From assembly GCA_000497125.2 (NCBI GenBank), contig CM035316.1:820001-884000 (forward strand): a stretch of 64,000 bases of DNA, given 5' to 3'. This DNA is from Spironucleus salmonicida (lineage: Eukaryota; Fornicata; Diplomonadida; Hexamitidae). The notes under the pieces were generated by a model. That model did not search any database and was not told where the DNA came from. It was given only the letters and a program-made list of their open reading frames with translations. The position numbers were made by a program, and so were the translations under genes. Of the stretch, positions 11,114 through 20,648 are shown piece by piece (the first letter of the stretch is position 1; each line of letters starts with the position of its first letter).

Positions 11114-12041
11114 CATAATAAGTGAATTTATATCTATTAATAAGATAAAACTTTCTATCTAATATTAAAATGTATGATATTTAGTTAAATATTCGATCAA
11201 ATTCGATGTACACGTCATTCTGGATCTATTGTATGCTCTTCACCATCTGCTACTTATTCCGTTTCTGTCTCTTAAGCATTTACACATACCCTATAAAGTC
11301 CTTTCCCAGAAAGCTCTGCTCCTTCTGTGAGCGGAATTGGTGAACCTGTGCGTCTAATATTTCGTGATCACTTTTAAGAATCGACTAGTTTCTGCGGATA
11401 CCACATACCTGTATAGATGCACACTGGGACTATTTCCACGCGTAGATGTCCTCCGTCGAGATCCTGCCAGACTTCCCGCGTAGCGCATCTGCAATGTTAC
11501 ACGTCATGTGAGATATTACACTGCTCCTGGACTTACTCGTCCTGAGATTCTAATTCAGTATGTACAAATTAGCAAGTATATTTTTAGAGTCCGCAGTTGC
11601 CTCGAGTTCTGCATGGCTGGACGACAAGGAGCAGTTCCGCTCCGTCGAGAGTGGCGAGATAGCCTCCATAACCGGGGCACCTAACGCCTATATCGATGTC
11701 ACTGAGCAAACACCAAATCCGCCCAGCGTGCTAGACGGGTTTCGCACAAGGCGGGCGCTGGAGAGCTGCGGTTGCTGTCCCTTGAGGCGCTGCACTCGCT
11801 CTGGGGTAACTCCGCTCTGCGTCATCTGGCTGTGGGAATTTTCCTGCTACGGAGGTCCTGGCTACCGAGCAGACAGCGGCCGCCCCGAAACGCGGCGCTA
11901 AAACTGATTGGGTGCGGCCGATGTGGATATGCTCAGCTTCTTGCAGGCGTCATCAATGAAGCGCTTCTGGTGGTAGTTTGGGCCGCGGTACGGCTGGAGT
12001 GACCGGTTCTCGATGATGGCCGGCTGGGCTCTGGGAATCAT
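10986..12041 (-). CDS. coiled-coil protein, copy 1 with replaced C-terminus, 351 aa
   Basis: Starts MIPRAQPAIIENRS and shares 285 of 286 codons' positions without gaps with the copy at 40017-40922; a third, diverged paralogue lies at 36912-37787 (MFPRAQ...FIENRS). The C-terminal third is a conserved coiled coil (FLGKDFIGYVQMLKRQKR). The repeat ends inside this gene at 11184, after ...FDRIFN, and the next 66 codons come from unrelated AT-rich DNA until TGA. The paralogue suggests the true tail is short (IFN then about 12 residues), as in copy 2, so this copy is chimeric. Divergently transcribed from eS12. Function unknown; seven or more TAA/TAG codons read as Gln. Confidence 0.65.
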
Positions 12042-12516
12042 TTTTGCATCTTGCACAATATAATGCATAAAGCTCTTAAATCATGAAACTGGATTTTTTG
12101 TTTCTGTGGGATGGCTGAGATTTGCAGAAATAGGCCGAAGGGATACATATGGCAGCGTAGGTCTATCTGTCGTATCTAAGAGGGCCTACGAGCGCTACCA
12201 GTCTTTCTGTATCATGTACGAAACTTGACCCAGCAGGATGACCGCTAGCTAAATCACGCCTGGCACTGCACTTTGCTGAAACTCCGACTAGTTTTCGTAC
12301 TTCAACCTGTTTGGAGGGTGCCGTATCCAGCATCGTCATACTGCCTGGCCACTTCGATGGCAAGAATCAGGGGTAGGGGGCTGCTAGAAGAGAGCTTGGG
12401 GCGCGTGCCGGACTGCCTTTACCGCCTCGCCAGTGCGCACGCAGCCTCGCCCAGCCCCTGTGGCATCCCCAAAATACCCGAACCCGGTTTCATTCTAAAT
12501 TTCCACTCCACGCACA
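12042..12516. other. GC-rich divergent intergenic spacer, conserved in both B copies
   Basis: 475 bp between divergent start codons, unusually GC-rich for a spacer. Reading frames exist on both strands, but the few differences between the two copies are mostly non-synonymous in each of them (for example at 12273-12280 and 12358), so coding is unlikely. An inverted motif GTAGG...CCTAC flanked by AGCG...CGCT lies at about 12160-12200 and could form a hairpin. Could hold promoters for both genes or an RNA gene. Confidence 0.4.
12499..12512 (+). promoter_or_regulatory. TTTCCACTCCACG element before eS12
   Basis: Sits immediately upstream of the eS12 ATG; near-identical elements precede Snu13, uS9 and uL11, suggesting a shared promoter or 5' leader motif of translation-related genes. 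Confidence 0.6.
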
Positions 12517-12900
12517 ATGGCTGACCAGTTATCCTCCTTCTTCAGAAAGATCAGAGTTCACGGTAACCTCGTTTCCGGCCTCCGCCAGGTCGTCAAGGCC
12601 CTCGAAGCCAAGCAGGGCGTCAAGGTTGTCATCCTCGCCAACGACTGCAATGAGAACGCCTACAAGGCCCTCATCAAGGCTCTCTGCAAGAAGCACGGCG
12701 TCTCCATCGTCGAGAAGTTCCCCAAGAAGCAGATCGGCGAGCTCGCCGGCCAGTTCAGACTCAAGGGTACCATCTGCGAAGAGAAGACCGCCGACGCTCG
12801 TAACAAGGGTAAGATCGTCGGTGCCTCCGTCCTCGCCATCACCGACTTCGGCACCCTCACCGAGGAAGACCAGAAGTGTTTCAACGAAATGCTCCAGTGA
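12517..12900 (+). CDS. RPS12: 40S ribosomal protein eS12, copy 1
   Basis: 127 residues with the L7Ae/L30e-like fold signature of eS12: GLRQVVKALE, VVILANDCNENAY, a mid KKHGVSIV and the C-terminal ITDFGTLTEED. Length fits the family. No reassigned codons are present; the stop is TGA. The protein is identical to the copy at 41398-41781. Strongly GC3-biased codons fit high expression. eS12 is part of the small ribosomal subunit beak. Confidence 0.95.
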   Translation: MADQLSSFFRKIRVHGNLVSGLRQVVKALEAKQGVKVVILANDCNENAYKALIKALCKKHGVSIVEKFPKKQIGELAGQFRLKGTICEEKTADARNKGKIVGASVLAITDFGTLTEEDQKCFNEMLQ

Positions 12901-13077
12901 TATTAACGTGATAGTTTTTGACTAGAGGACCGTTACCAGGTTGCCTATGTATTTATTTTTAATAATAGCTATCTAACCTCTGTTTTATATTAATTCTCTA
13001 AGTATATTTTAAGTTGTTGTAACTATTATTTTAGATTCTTTAATTCACTTATCGTTATTATATAATAATATTACATA

Positions 13078-13103
13078 TTTCCACTCCATTTTTCACTCCA
13101 CTT
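13078..13103 (+). promoter_or_regulatory. tandem CACTCCA element before Snu13
   Basis: Two adjacent copies, TTTCCACTCCA and TTTTTCACTCCACTT, end 3 bp before the ATG. A TATTATATAATAATA box lies just upstream at about 13055-13070. Confidence 0.55.
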
Positions 13104-13106
13104 ACA

Positions 13107-13472
13107 ATGACAGATTCAAGAATAACTATTTCTGCTAAATCGATACAGGACGACGTCCTCGCCATCGTGAAGCAGGCGAAAACTATCAACCGCATTGCAC
13201 GGGGCATAAACGAGTGCACTAAGCAGGCCGCAAAATCACGTACCAGACTCGTTGTTATTGCTGCTGACGCAGTACCGATTGAAATAGCACTCCACCTTCC
13301 AGAACTATGCGAGGACAAAGGAATTATCTGTGTTTTCGTCAACTCGAGAGTCGAGCTTGGCCGTGCGTGCGGTTTGGGAAGACCAGCCGTTGCCTGCTGT
13401 ATCAAAAACGCCAACAAAGAAACTCCTTTGGACAAAAAGGTTGCTGAGGTGATACTCAAGATCGAGATGTGA
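13107..13472 (+). CDS. SNU13: Snu13/15.5K small nuclear RNP protein
   Basis: 121-residue L7Ae-family protein. Signature features: RGINECTKQ (kink-turn binding loop, RGxNE), VVIAADAVPIEI, LPELCEDKGI and CVFVNSRVELGRACGL. These match Snu13/NHP2L1, which binds kink-turns in U4 snRNA and box C/D snoRNAs. Its presence implies a spliceosome and/or box C/D snoRNPs. It sits 200 bp downstream of eS12 on the same strand but outside duplication B. Stop TGA; no reassigned codons needed. Confidence 0.92.
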   Translation: MTDSRITISAKSIQDDVLAIVKQAKTINRIARGINECTKQAAKSRTRLVVIAADAVPIEIALHLPELCEDKGIICVFVNSRVELGRACGLGRPAVACCIKNANKETPLDKKVAEVILKIEM

Positions 13473-13611
13473 TTGGTTTTGTTATTATTATGGGCAACGT
13501 GGCAAATATGTTTGATAACACTTTTTCCACATTAGTGCGAATGGGTGAATTACTATATGTTCTTATAAGTTAATTCCGAAAACGCAAAGTTTCGCAAAAT
13601 ATGCAATTCAC

Positions 13612-13998
13612 TCATTGGCGCACCTCACCCCGCAGCGCTGCTGTAAGCTATCCCACAAAGCCCTGGAACGGCACCTGTTTAGCCTGCAGCCGTTTCAGCA
13701 GCTTCAGCAGCCCAGCGACGCCCATCCCACTATCGCTTTGACGCGCCTACGTGTAGGCAGCCCAGAATACTGCCAGCTCCCAGATTTCGTCGTGGTCTCT
13801 CAGAAGTAGCGACCGTTACAGCTGGTTTGCCTTCAAAACCGGTAGGGAGTGCTGCTTAGTATGTTACAAAATACCGATCATTATGTCGAGCAGGTCATCT
13901 GGGGTATATGGCGGGGGTCCCGGGGCGCTGCTCGTTTGAATGTTGTGTTCGCAGGTGTGGGTGTCAGATTGTTGAGGGGTTTTCCGGATTTCGCACAT
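13612..13998 (-). CDS. hypothetical protein, 128 aa
   Basis: GC-rich frame with four TAA/TAG codons read as Gln, starting MCEIRKTPQQSDTHTC and ending QLTAALRGEVRQ then TGA. The N-terminus is Pro-rich (SSAPGPPPYTPDD), the C-terminal 60 residues helical (GVAGLLKLLKRLQAKQ). A TTATTCACTCCGCTCC sequence resembling the CACTCC element precedes the ATG. Not recognised. Confidence 0.7.
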
Positions 13999-14669
13999 GT
14001 AGATGGAGCGGAGTGAATAAACATTAGTAAGGATAAAGTTTAGTGAGTGATGGTTCGGGGAAGTGAGATTTTAGGATATAGAAATTTCCGATTCGGTAGA
14101 TAAAATTTTGATCGGAAAATATTTATTAGTAACTAGTTTGATCTGTAAGTATATCAATATTATATTTTTAGAAATTGTATATGTTGTTTGCTATGTAAAA
14201 ATAGGGTTGGTTAAATGGGTTTCTCCGGACGGAACCTAGTAAAGTGGAGATTTAAATAGTGTTAATGAACAGTCATATCGCTATGTCGACGAGAAACGAT
14301 TTTTATATATGGAAACTAAGAAAAGTACTTTAAATGAAAGTAGAAACAAAGTTGAGATAAACAAAGGAATCATTTCGTTGATGAGATATCGGATGTTTAC
14401 ATTTAGTATGTGAATATTATGTTTATAGAGTTTCGTATAGAATCACTTTTTTCTAATTATTATTCGGATTTAATTATCATATTAATTTGCAATTGATAGC
14501 TGAATATTCGTAACAATGATAAAGTAAAATCATATAATGATTTGAATGTCGTGCTAAGTGATAAAAATAAAAATCAGATATAGATAGGCGTTTTGTTGGA
14601 TAGTTACTAACTTTATATATAAGTTTATTTAACCAATCCTTTGATAAAATACTACAAATACTATTTTAT
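13999..14669. other. AT-rich spacer
   Basis: No gene supported. Short frames such as ATG at about 14215 close within 20 codons. Confidence 0.5.
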
Positions 14670-14894
14670 TCACTGATTACACTTTGTAATTTCTTAAATG
14701 AGAGTTTTAGTCAACGAAGCACAATCATTTAATTTCTAAATTACTGCTTAGATCTAAGTTACGCAATCCAGTTCGAGAAAGTCTTTTGGGAATTAATTTA
14801 CATATTATGCAATTTAGTCTGGAGAATCTGGTTCCGTCAAATTAATCCTTTTCTCGACATTTTCTAAAATCTATATAACTTGCTCGATTTCCAT
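14670..14894 (-). CDS. small helical protein, 74 aa
   Basis: Starts MEIEQVIQILENVEKR and ends LIQEITKCNQ at TGA; seven TAA/TAG codons read as Gln. Acidic and helical throughout, with heptad-like Leu/Ile/Val spacing. Context: 41 bp downstream of the next upstream gene on the same strand (14936-15217). Function unknown. Confidence 0.6.
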
Positions 14895-14935
14895 TTTTCG
14901 AATTTTTACTATATAATTATATAATATTAAAGTGA

Positions 14936-15217
14936 TCATTCATCAGTTTCAGCAAATTCAGCCTTTTTGATTTATTTAGCTATCAATTTTTTCTCATATA
15001 TAGCAATAAGCTTATGTACCTTCTCAAATGCAGCAAAATCTTCCTCTTAGATTGTATAATTCGAAGGCCCCTTGAGTGCAAGAAGTCTTACATCTTTTGG
15101 TCGTTTTACTAGTCTTTCTGAATGATTTTATATATAAAAACACCGTGAGTTTATGAATTCCGTAATATAGTAAGGTCTTCCTTCAAATAAAACAAGGTTT
15201 CCTACTAGGAACGGCAT
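14936..15217 (-). CDS. hypothetical protein, 93 aa
   Basis: Starts MPFLVGNLVLFEGRPYYI; the first 50 residues are beta-rich and could form a small SH3/Tudor-like barrel, followed by a basic helix (KLIAIYEKKLIAKQ). Two TAA codons and one more read as Gln. Divergent from 15282 with 64 bp between start codons that contain TATATTATATTATAA, a likely bidirectional promoter. Domain guess is weak. Confidence 0.65.
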
Positions 15218-15281
15218 TTGTGAAATGGAAAAACTTATATTATATTATAATACTCAAATAAATTTCTAAAACTTTCCTTTG

Positions 15282-15797
15282 ATGGAAAATTCCAACCCAT
15301 AACCTGACTATGATGATATCCTTAATAATTATCCATTTGAGTAAGTATAAGGACACTTTATACCATATTTTGACATATTATTGAATCCTAATATTAACAA
15401 TGATAATGCATAATATTAATAAATTAGAGCATAGGTACTGGCTGACTTAGTTATTTATTTTACTGAGCTTTATGAAGAATAATAAATTTGTTAAATTTCT
15501 AGTCTATCCTGTTCAGTTATTAAAGGGGAATAATAGCATGATGCTTAAGTCAATTAAGAATTAGTTGAAATTAGATTGAGAAACGCTCTTTTAGAAACAA
15601 TAGTTAAGGAAGTAGATAAAGATACCTTTGATGCAGGAGTTATTAAAGCAACATTGTCTGGAAAAATATAACCTGGTAAGTCATGTACAGACGCTGTAGT
15701 TGATCTTGTATTGGAGAATAGATGCTTAGAATCAGAAAATGAAAAGCTACGGTAAATGGTTAATCAGTTATAATTATAACTGCACAAAGGTATCTGA
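15282..15797 (+). CDS. hypothetical coiled-coil protein, 171 aa
   Basis: Acidic protein starting MENSNPQPDYDDILNN. Residues 85-171 form a likely coiled coil (VEIRLRNALLETIVKE, LENRCLESENEKLRQM). About fifteen TAA/TAG codons read as Gln, an unusually high share, without any TGA. Shares a short divergent promoter region with the preceding minus-strand gene. Confidence 0.7.
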
Positions 15798-16013
15798 ATG
15801 TTTTACTTCTCAGTATTATATTTTGTAAAACTAAGATAATTAAAGTTAATGTAATAATAATGCTTAATCTATCAAATTATACTATTTTTATCCTAAGAAA
15901 ATTTATCATCGTAAACCTTTATTGACATAAAAAGCTTAATTAAAATTGGAAATGTAATAATAATTGTAACTTAAGCAAAGCCAATTTATCATAAAAATAA
16001 AAACCTGAATCAT

Positions 16014-16460
16014 TCAAATTTTAGCTGTGAAGTTATTGACAAATCCCACAACCATAGCTTCTGGATCATCACCACCGTCAGTATCGCACTTAATAGTGTC
16101 TTATATCTTGATACCACCAGCTTTGGCAAAACATTCCTCAGCCATCTGAGAGGCAGCATTAAAATTTTCAAAACTGGTACTTCCAAGACCAAAAACAGCA
16201 AATTTTTATCCTTTAATAACAGAAACAAAGCTATTCTGTGCAGCAAAAAATTCATCTGCTATCAATGCGACAGCAGGGTGCTCACCATCGTTGTAAGTAG
16301 AAGTGAGGTAGATAAAAGATTATTAGAACATCTCAGGAGTAGCAGAATCAGCAGGTGATAATGTGACCTTCAAGCCAGCTTTAGTTAATAAGCCTTTGGC
16401 AATATTGGCAACGCCTTCTGTGGTTCCTGTTTCGGTAGCGTATATAACTGATACGGACAT
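16014..16460 (-). CDS. flavodoxin-like protein, paralogue 1
   Basis: 148 residues with a flavodoxin fold: phosphate-binding loop YATETGTTEG at residues 7-16, second FMN loop TSTYNDGEHP and third FGLGSTSFENF. Length is that of a short-chain flavodoxin. Such proteins carry electrons via FMN in anaerobic metabolism. In-frame TAA/TAG at EMFQQSF and KGQKFAV read as Gln. A paralogue lies at 29121-29567. Confidence 0.88.
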
Positions 16461-17213
16461 TAAGGAGAGGATTTCTGCTAAGACGCTTTATAAGTAATTT
16501 TAGTATGGTTAGAATTGTATACAAAACTATACAAGTGCATATACAAAATTGAGAGTTTATTATTGAAAATCCTATTATATTATAACATAATATGTAAATT
16601 TAGTATTGTAGCGTTAAGTAGAATATAGTGATAAATACAACCTGCTAAATATATTTTATCGCTATTTACATGTTTCGAAAATTAAATATAGTTTTTGAAA
16701 GTCTACAATGCAAATATTAAAAAACACTAATCAGAGATCTTATTTCAACTGTTAATTCACATCTTAGATAGAAACTGAGTATTAGTTATTACCTAATCTA
16801 AATTAGACATTAAAATTATTTTTAGGTAATGAATTTATATGTGCAAAAAATTTCTACCCACACACGATAAATAGACTGCGACTAATACCCCTATAGCGAA
16901 AATCTAACGCCTTTTATGAAAAGAGCAATGTATATTGCTTGCTATCTATAAATTTCCTTTCTAATTATGAACTTTACCTTATTAGCATAAATTAGCTAAA
17001 CCTAACCCCAATCAACCAACAGCACTAATACTTATATTATCCCTACTTTATTTCACATTGTTTTCACTCCAAAAACAAAATTTCTTTTTACTTCCTAATT
17101 AAGCTAATACTCGTGCACCATCTATCATCATATCGACTGCAATTTTTCACAAATCCTACCACCATACAAGCAATATCCCCAAAAACTAGCTAAAGAAACT
17201 GAAACAAATCAAC
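16461..17213. other. AT-rich spacer, ambiguous frames
   Basis: A long plus-strand frame without TGA runs from about 16829 to 17602, but it is antisense to better candidates at 17231-18050 and has poor residue composition. No other feature recognised. Confidence 0.35.
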
Positions 17214-17230
17214 TCATTCACCATATAATA

Positions 17231-17467
17231 TCATCGGATAGAAAACATCCTCTTCCCTAAAATGCTGAAACTCAATCTCCGCAGCATGAGCCAGAAGCTC
17301 ATCACAACGCCGGCGACCTCCTCGCGGTAGCCAATTTCTGCGCGGTAATAACAATCTTTGATCGACAAGCTAGAGATCAACATCCACGTAAACATCATAC
17401 ACACGAAGCAAATGCATAAAAAAGCCAACTTTCTGATATCGAAACTAGAACAGTTGCAGCACGACAT
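17231..17467 (-). CDS. possible small membrane protein, 78 aa
   Basis: Starts MSCCNCSSFDIRKLAF, with a Cys-rich N-terminus that could be palmitoylated, and a hydrophobic segment (FLCICFVCMMFTWMLI). Third codon positions are C/G-rich, like other GC-rich genes here. An alternative frame on the same strand (17214-17489, starting MTLIFPIDVVLQ, 91 aa) is also open; I favour the first by codon pattern but only weakly. Confidence 0.4.
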   Translation of the reverse strand: MSCCNCSSFDIRKLAFLCICFVCMMFTWMLISSLSIKDCYYRAEIGYREEVAGVVMSFWLMLRRLSFSILGKRMFSIR

Positions 17468-17522
17468 CAATAGGGAAAATTAGGGTCATCTGTAGTGAGT
17501 TTCTTCGTCTAAATACTCAACT

Positions 17523-18050
17523 TCACGTAGCGGCGTGGAACCTGTAGATTTTGGCAGAGAATTTTGCTTAACACAAGATCGGAGATAGAGGTTTTTAGAT
17601 GAGCTGACGGGAATTGTTCGGTTTATTTCCATGAAAACTTGCAGACAATTTAGGAAACAGCAACGTTATAAGCAGTGAGTTAGCAAGTTCCATATGGATA
17701 GTTACTAGAATGTCATTTCGAACTAATCTGCTATAGGATAACGATTAGCTTATTACCTTTACGTGTGTAGTTAAATGCACTAGATCTGCCAATTCTAATT
17801 ATTAATGTTTCATGGATGTGGTGCAGTAGGTGAACATGTAACGTAAATTTATCAAATGGGTTCCCTTGTAGTATAAAGAAAGGAAATTAGGCAGCTTTAG
17901 TGTCTTTATTACTTCGTTAGTAAACCTGTAATATCTCTCAAAACTTCTGTTATGGCCCTGATAAGCCCGTTTTGAAGCTAAAAAATATACGACTGAACCC
18001 TCCCAAATCATCTGAAGTCTCTACAGCTTAATACTGAATGAAATATTCAT
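17523..18050 (-). CDS. hypothetical protein, 175 aa
   Basis: Starts MNISFSIKLQRLQMIW and includes RYYRFTNEVIKTLKLP; several TAA/TAG codons read as Gln. It starts 24 bp after the stop of the next upstream gene. The C-terminal third overlaps an antisense open frame. No family recognised. Confidence 0.4.
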
Positions 18051-18073
18051 AAAACTACTAAAATCTCATATAC

Positions 18074-18403
18074 TCATTCGTCCAATCGCTAGTTGATGTC
18101 TATTTCATTCAATAGGCTCATTATGGTCTTCGATACTGACTGATCGATTGAGGACTTCATGAACGAGTGGCTATCGTTATCTAGAAAATTGCAGGAGATG
18201 GTCGATTCCAGCGGTGTCAGATAGTGCGAGGAGTCTTGTGTCGAGTCTTGGCATGAAACGCTCTATTTTATGTACTTCGGGCTTTACCGCTGATGAAATT
18301 TGAGGGTTAAAATATTGAGATCGATACAGTCAATATCGCTGTTGCAAACTATAACTGGCGCAAACAGTTCTTGCTCAACTCTGGAGCTCAGTTGAGTACC
18401 CAT
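18074..18403 (-). CDS. hypothetical protein with Met-Gly start, 109 aa
   Basis: Starts MGTQLSSRVEQELFAP, so a myristoylation-type N-terminus is possible, but the acidic FG motif of the dispersed family is absent. Ser/Asp-rich middle (SCQDSTQDSSHYL). Ends NEIDINQRLDE at TGA. Start ATG lies 3' of TATAATGG. Confidence 0.5.
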
Positions 18404-18885
18404 TATAATGGTAAATATTATTTAACACTTATTATATATAGGGTAAATGGTTTGAAGAAAAATACAGTATGTACTTAATAATATAAATATAGGAAAATCT
18501 TTCTGTTGTTAGTGTAAAAATTGTCTCATAATTATTTGGTTGAGTATAATAAACAAGCTGTAAATGGTTTTAAGTTAAAATCTTCAAAAAGAGGTTTTAA
18601 GAAATTCTAGTAAAGATTTAAAAATAAATTATTTTAGAATAAGTGATTTTTTAGGGTTGTATATCTAAGAATTAATTATTATAGTAAATTTATGAAGGAA
18701 AGTACATTTCCGTACATGTTAAATTGAGTTTTTGTTTATATTATTATCGCTTATATTAAAACTTAATAAAGACTTTTTAATAAATATTAATTGGTTTCAG
18801 ATACGTATTTATTTATAATATGAGTATAAATTTAATAAATTTAAATTACTATAAATAGTATATAAATATTAAACATTTCCTAAGT
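18404..18885. other. AT-rich spacer
   Basis: No gene or repeat recognised. Confidence 0.5.
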
Positions 18886-19098
18886 ATGGGAAAAACAAGC
18901 TCAAGTGTTATCTAGAATATTGAGCAATAAGTTGATTCAAATTTTGGATCATTTAGTTGTTTAAATTAAACTTATAAAGAATCTCCAAAGATCACAGCAA
19001 ATGATAAATCGATTGGTAAAATATATGTATAAATAAAGTTTTAAATAGAATAACCTTAAGTATTTGAGCCTCTCCTTTTTAAGCAAGTTACTTAATGA
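18886..19098 (+). CDS. Met-Gly family small protein, 70 aa
   Basis: Starts MGKTSSSVIQNIEQQ and continues VDSNFGSFSC, aligning with the D-x-x-FG motif of paralogues at 1-253, 9519 and 36519. The rest is basic and Gln-rich (IKFQIEQPQVFEP). Thirteen TAA/TAG codons (Gln) without a TGA until the end. Isolated in AT-rich sequence. Function unknown. Confidence 0.55.
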
Positions 19099-20057
19099 AT
19101 CTATGATTAATGATAATTAAAAAATCATATATAGTCGAATAAATTGTTTCATTCACAAAAATCACGATAAAACTGCCTATCATGTTATAAACTTCTAGAT
19201 TTTTCTTGATTAAAATGATATATAATTCTAGGTATTCTAAGCATGCAGTTAAATTAAAATGTAATAGCAGTTTGCTGCGTATTTAACTTATGTAACTATA
19301 ATGTAGTAAAAATATCAACCGGTTTGTTTTCTTAATGTACATTCAAATATTTTATTTTTCTTGGTGTAAGTAAGAAGCTAGTATCAGGGATAATTGCAGG
19401 CATCTAATGCAATCTCTTGGACGCACAGAACATTTTTATTATTTTTGTAATGTTTAATAGTTAGACGGTATATTAACTTACTCTGATAAGAAAAATAAAT
19501 CTAAAATAAGTATATGCATATTTAATGGGATAACTTATTTCTAATTCAATAATGAAAACATTGAGCATTAGTTTTTGATCTTAATATAAATAACTTTTTT
19601 ATTATAGTTTTTTATTTTTTAATTATAAATATTATGCATGAAAATATCTGATTACTAAGAATTTGTTGTTCATTTTAAGTTAGCTATCAAACCAAAAAAA
19701 ATATTAATATATTCTATTTTTATACGTAATTATTACGGATCTTTGATGCCTTGTTTCTTGATACCATAATGTTATTTCAACAACTACCAATTTATGAATA
19801 TTTTTCTAGTCAATAAAAAATGAAAGAAACATTCATAATACTTTTTTTGAATGTAATTTTATTTATGAATATGAACTGAGAATACTAATGCTAACTTCAC
19901 TAATATATGTTAGTTCATCTTTTTATACTAATAGTAAAATTACTAACTAACGCAATATTGATTAATAAAAATGGTATTATAAGATTTCATTCAATACCCT
20001 ACTTATAGATAAAATATATTTTTAACCTCCGTAATCTAAATAAATATATCAATTAGA
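19099..20057. other. AT-rich spacer
   Basis: Nearly 1 kb of AT-rich DNA; I see no gene, RNA or repeat I can support. Confidence 0.5.
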
Positions 20058-20648
20058 TCACTCTAATTCCCGCTTACGTCCTCTCTTCTCTACTTCTTTA
20101 AGCCGCTTTTTTACTAGATCATTTTGATAAGCACTGATAAAATACTCAAAAAACTCTCCTTTTCCCATTGCATTTAAACTTCTCTCTAGTACATATAAAT
20201 CTACTGCTAAATCTTCAACTGATGTTTTCCCACGTTGGGCTAGACCAAAATCTATGATAATAGCTTTTTAGCCATCGAAAAGAACATTAGAAGGCGTGAG
20301 ATCATTGTGTACTATCTGTAGATCGTGTAACTATGATATTACTTATGCTAAGGAAATAAGAGCATTTTTAGATTCTTCATTTTTGTTTTCATTTAAAATG
20401 GATGTAAGCTATGGAAAATCTAAAAACTCCATTACAATAGTATCATCATTGTAAGAAATCATTATAGGTGCGCTTATACCGCGCTCGTTGAGGATCTGGA
20501 GAATCTTGGCCTCGCCCTTGGTCCTGCGCGCCCGGTGCCTCTGGTCTATGGTGGGGTGCTTGTACTTCTTGGAGAAGCGCGTCTTCACTATCTGGTTGTG
20601 CTCGTTGAGCAGGATCTTGGACTCGGCGCCCTGGAACACGACCTTCAT
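20058..20648 (-). CDS. BUD32: Bud32/PRPK protein kinase (EKC/KEOPS complex)
   Basis: 196 residues, the size of the minimal Bud32 kinase. Motifs: FQGAESKI, KTRFSKKYKHP, HRARRTKGEAKIL, catalytic loop VHNDLTPSNVL, DFGLA (DFG) and the conserved basic tail KEVEKRGRKRE. Bud32 works in the KEOPS complex that makes tRNA threonylcarbamoyladenosine. The first 59 codons are GC-rich and lie inside duplication A; the rest is AT-rich with TAA/TAG as Gln (FPQLTSI, LAQVISQL). The second copy of A keeps only the 5' part, so this is the intact gene. Confidence 0.93.

Larger units (their letters stand above)
11184..12958 (+). repeat. segmental duplication B, copy 1 (direct)
   Basis: 1,775 bp matching 40065-41839 at a constant offset of 28,881 with no net indel and only scattered substitutions. 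It carries most of the coiled-coil gene and the whole eS12 gene. The left edge lies within the coiled-coil gene, the right edge 58 bp after the eS12 stop. Confidence 0.95.

Noticed and set aside
12163-12363. Minus-strand frame beginning MTMLDTAPSKQVEV in the eS12 spacer
   Set aside because: Differences between the two B copies are non-synonymous in this frame and it overlaps the 5' end of the coiled-coil gene out of phase.
12395-12425. TGCCTTTACC sequence resembling a U5 snRNA loop
   Set aside because: No clean stem pairs around it and no Sm site downstream; likely coincidence.
16829-17602. Long plus-strand open frame of about 257 codons
   Set aside because: Antisense to better candidate genes; low-quality composition and open mainly because TCA (antisense of TGA) is rare there.
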